From Candidatus Cloacimonas sp. SDB (GTDB lineage: Bacteria; Cloacimonadota; Cloacimonadia; Cloacimonadales; TCS61), in contig LKUH01000186.1 of assembly GCA_001412425.1 (NCBI GenBank), positions 1 to 5,528 of the forward strand: 5,528 bases of DNA, read 5' to 3'. The notes beneath the pieces were generated by a model, which did no database searches, was not told the DNA's origin, and was given only the letters and a program-made list of their open reading frames with translations. Positions 5,506 through 5,528 of this stretch are shown here, piece by piece (the stretch's first letter is position 1; the number at the start of each line of letters is the position of its first letter). A program made the position numbers and the translations under genes.

Positions 5506-5528
5506 TTGAAATTCAGAAAAATCCTGAA
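5506..5528 (+). CDS. Start of the next phage gene (partial, TTG start)
   Basis: Seven codons are visible (TTG then KFRKIL) before the window ends. The TTG start is chosen because AAGGAGG lies 5 bases upstream and no ATG is in range. In portal-led modules the next gene is often a prohead protease or capsid protein, but seven residues cannot show which. Confidence 0.5.

Overview
The window has three parts: a gene end at the far left, an AT-rich accessory stretch (about 74-2545), and a tightly packed, co-directional phage structural module (about 2551-5528). The host cannot be named with certainty. It is bacterial, uses the standard code with many AGA, ATC and CTG codons, and several genes carry strong AGGAGG-type ribosome sites. 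A member of the FCB/Cloacimonadota type of lineage would fit, but that is a low-confidence guess from codon style and not from a marker gene.

Region 1 (1-73) holds the last 23 codons of a + strand gene. Its codon style resembles the phage module more than the AT-rich stretch next to it. Region 2 (80-1408, minus strand) is an intact gene for an exported protein of about 442 residues and unknown function, with a clear signal peptide and a strong ribosome site. Region 3 (1409-1822) is an AT-rich spacer with one plausible promoter for the exported-protein gene and nothing else I can support.

Region 4 (1823-2484) is gene wreckage. A + strand relic of the N-terminus of an N6-adenine DNA methyltransferase (LDGAYLTP and ILEPSCG motifs) runs into a minus-strand relic of a phospholipase-D-like nuclease (HxK and GSANLT motifs). 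The two are joined inside both reading frames at about 1991-2004. The simplest reading is a convergent restriction-modification pair that lost both 3' halves in one deletion. The methyltransferase relic also appears to carry two compensating one-base frame errors, and the nuclease relic is broken at a ten-base poly-A run.

Region 5 (2551-5528, + strand) is a virion-assembly operon: an M15-family peptidoglycan peptidase (endolysin-like), a probable head-tail connector, an HK97 gp10-like head-tail/tail-completion protein, a tail-terminator-like protein, the portal protein, and the first codons of the next gene. Stop and start codons overlap by 1 or 4 bases at all four internal junctions, which indicates translational coupling in one transcript. 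In this operon the portal comes after the connector and tail-joining genes, the reverse of the usual lambdoid/HK97 order. The accessory stretch is best read as cargo (a moron-like or decayed defence insertion) lying between phage or prophage genes. No clearly new, complete system is visible; the most interesting material is the damaged methyltransferase/nuclease pair with its poly-A run, and the uncharacterised exported protein.
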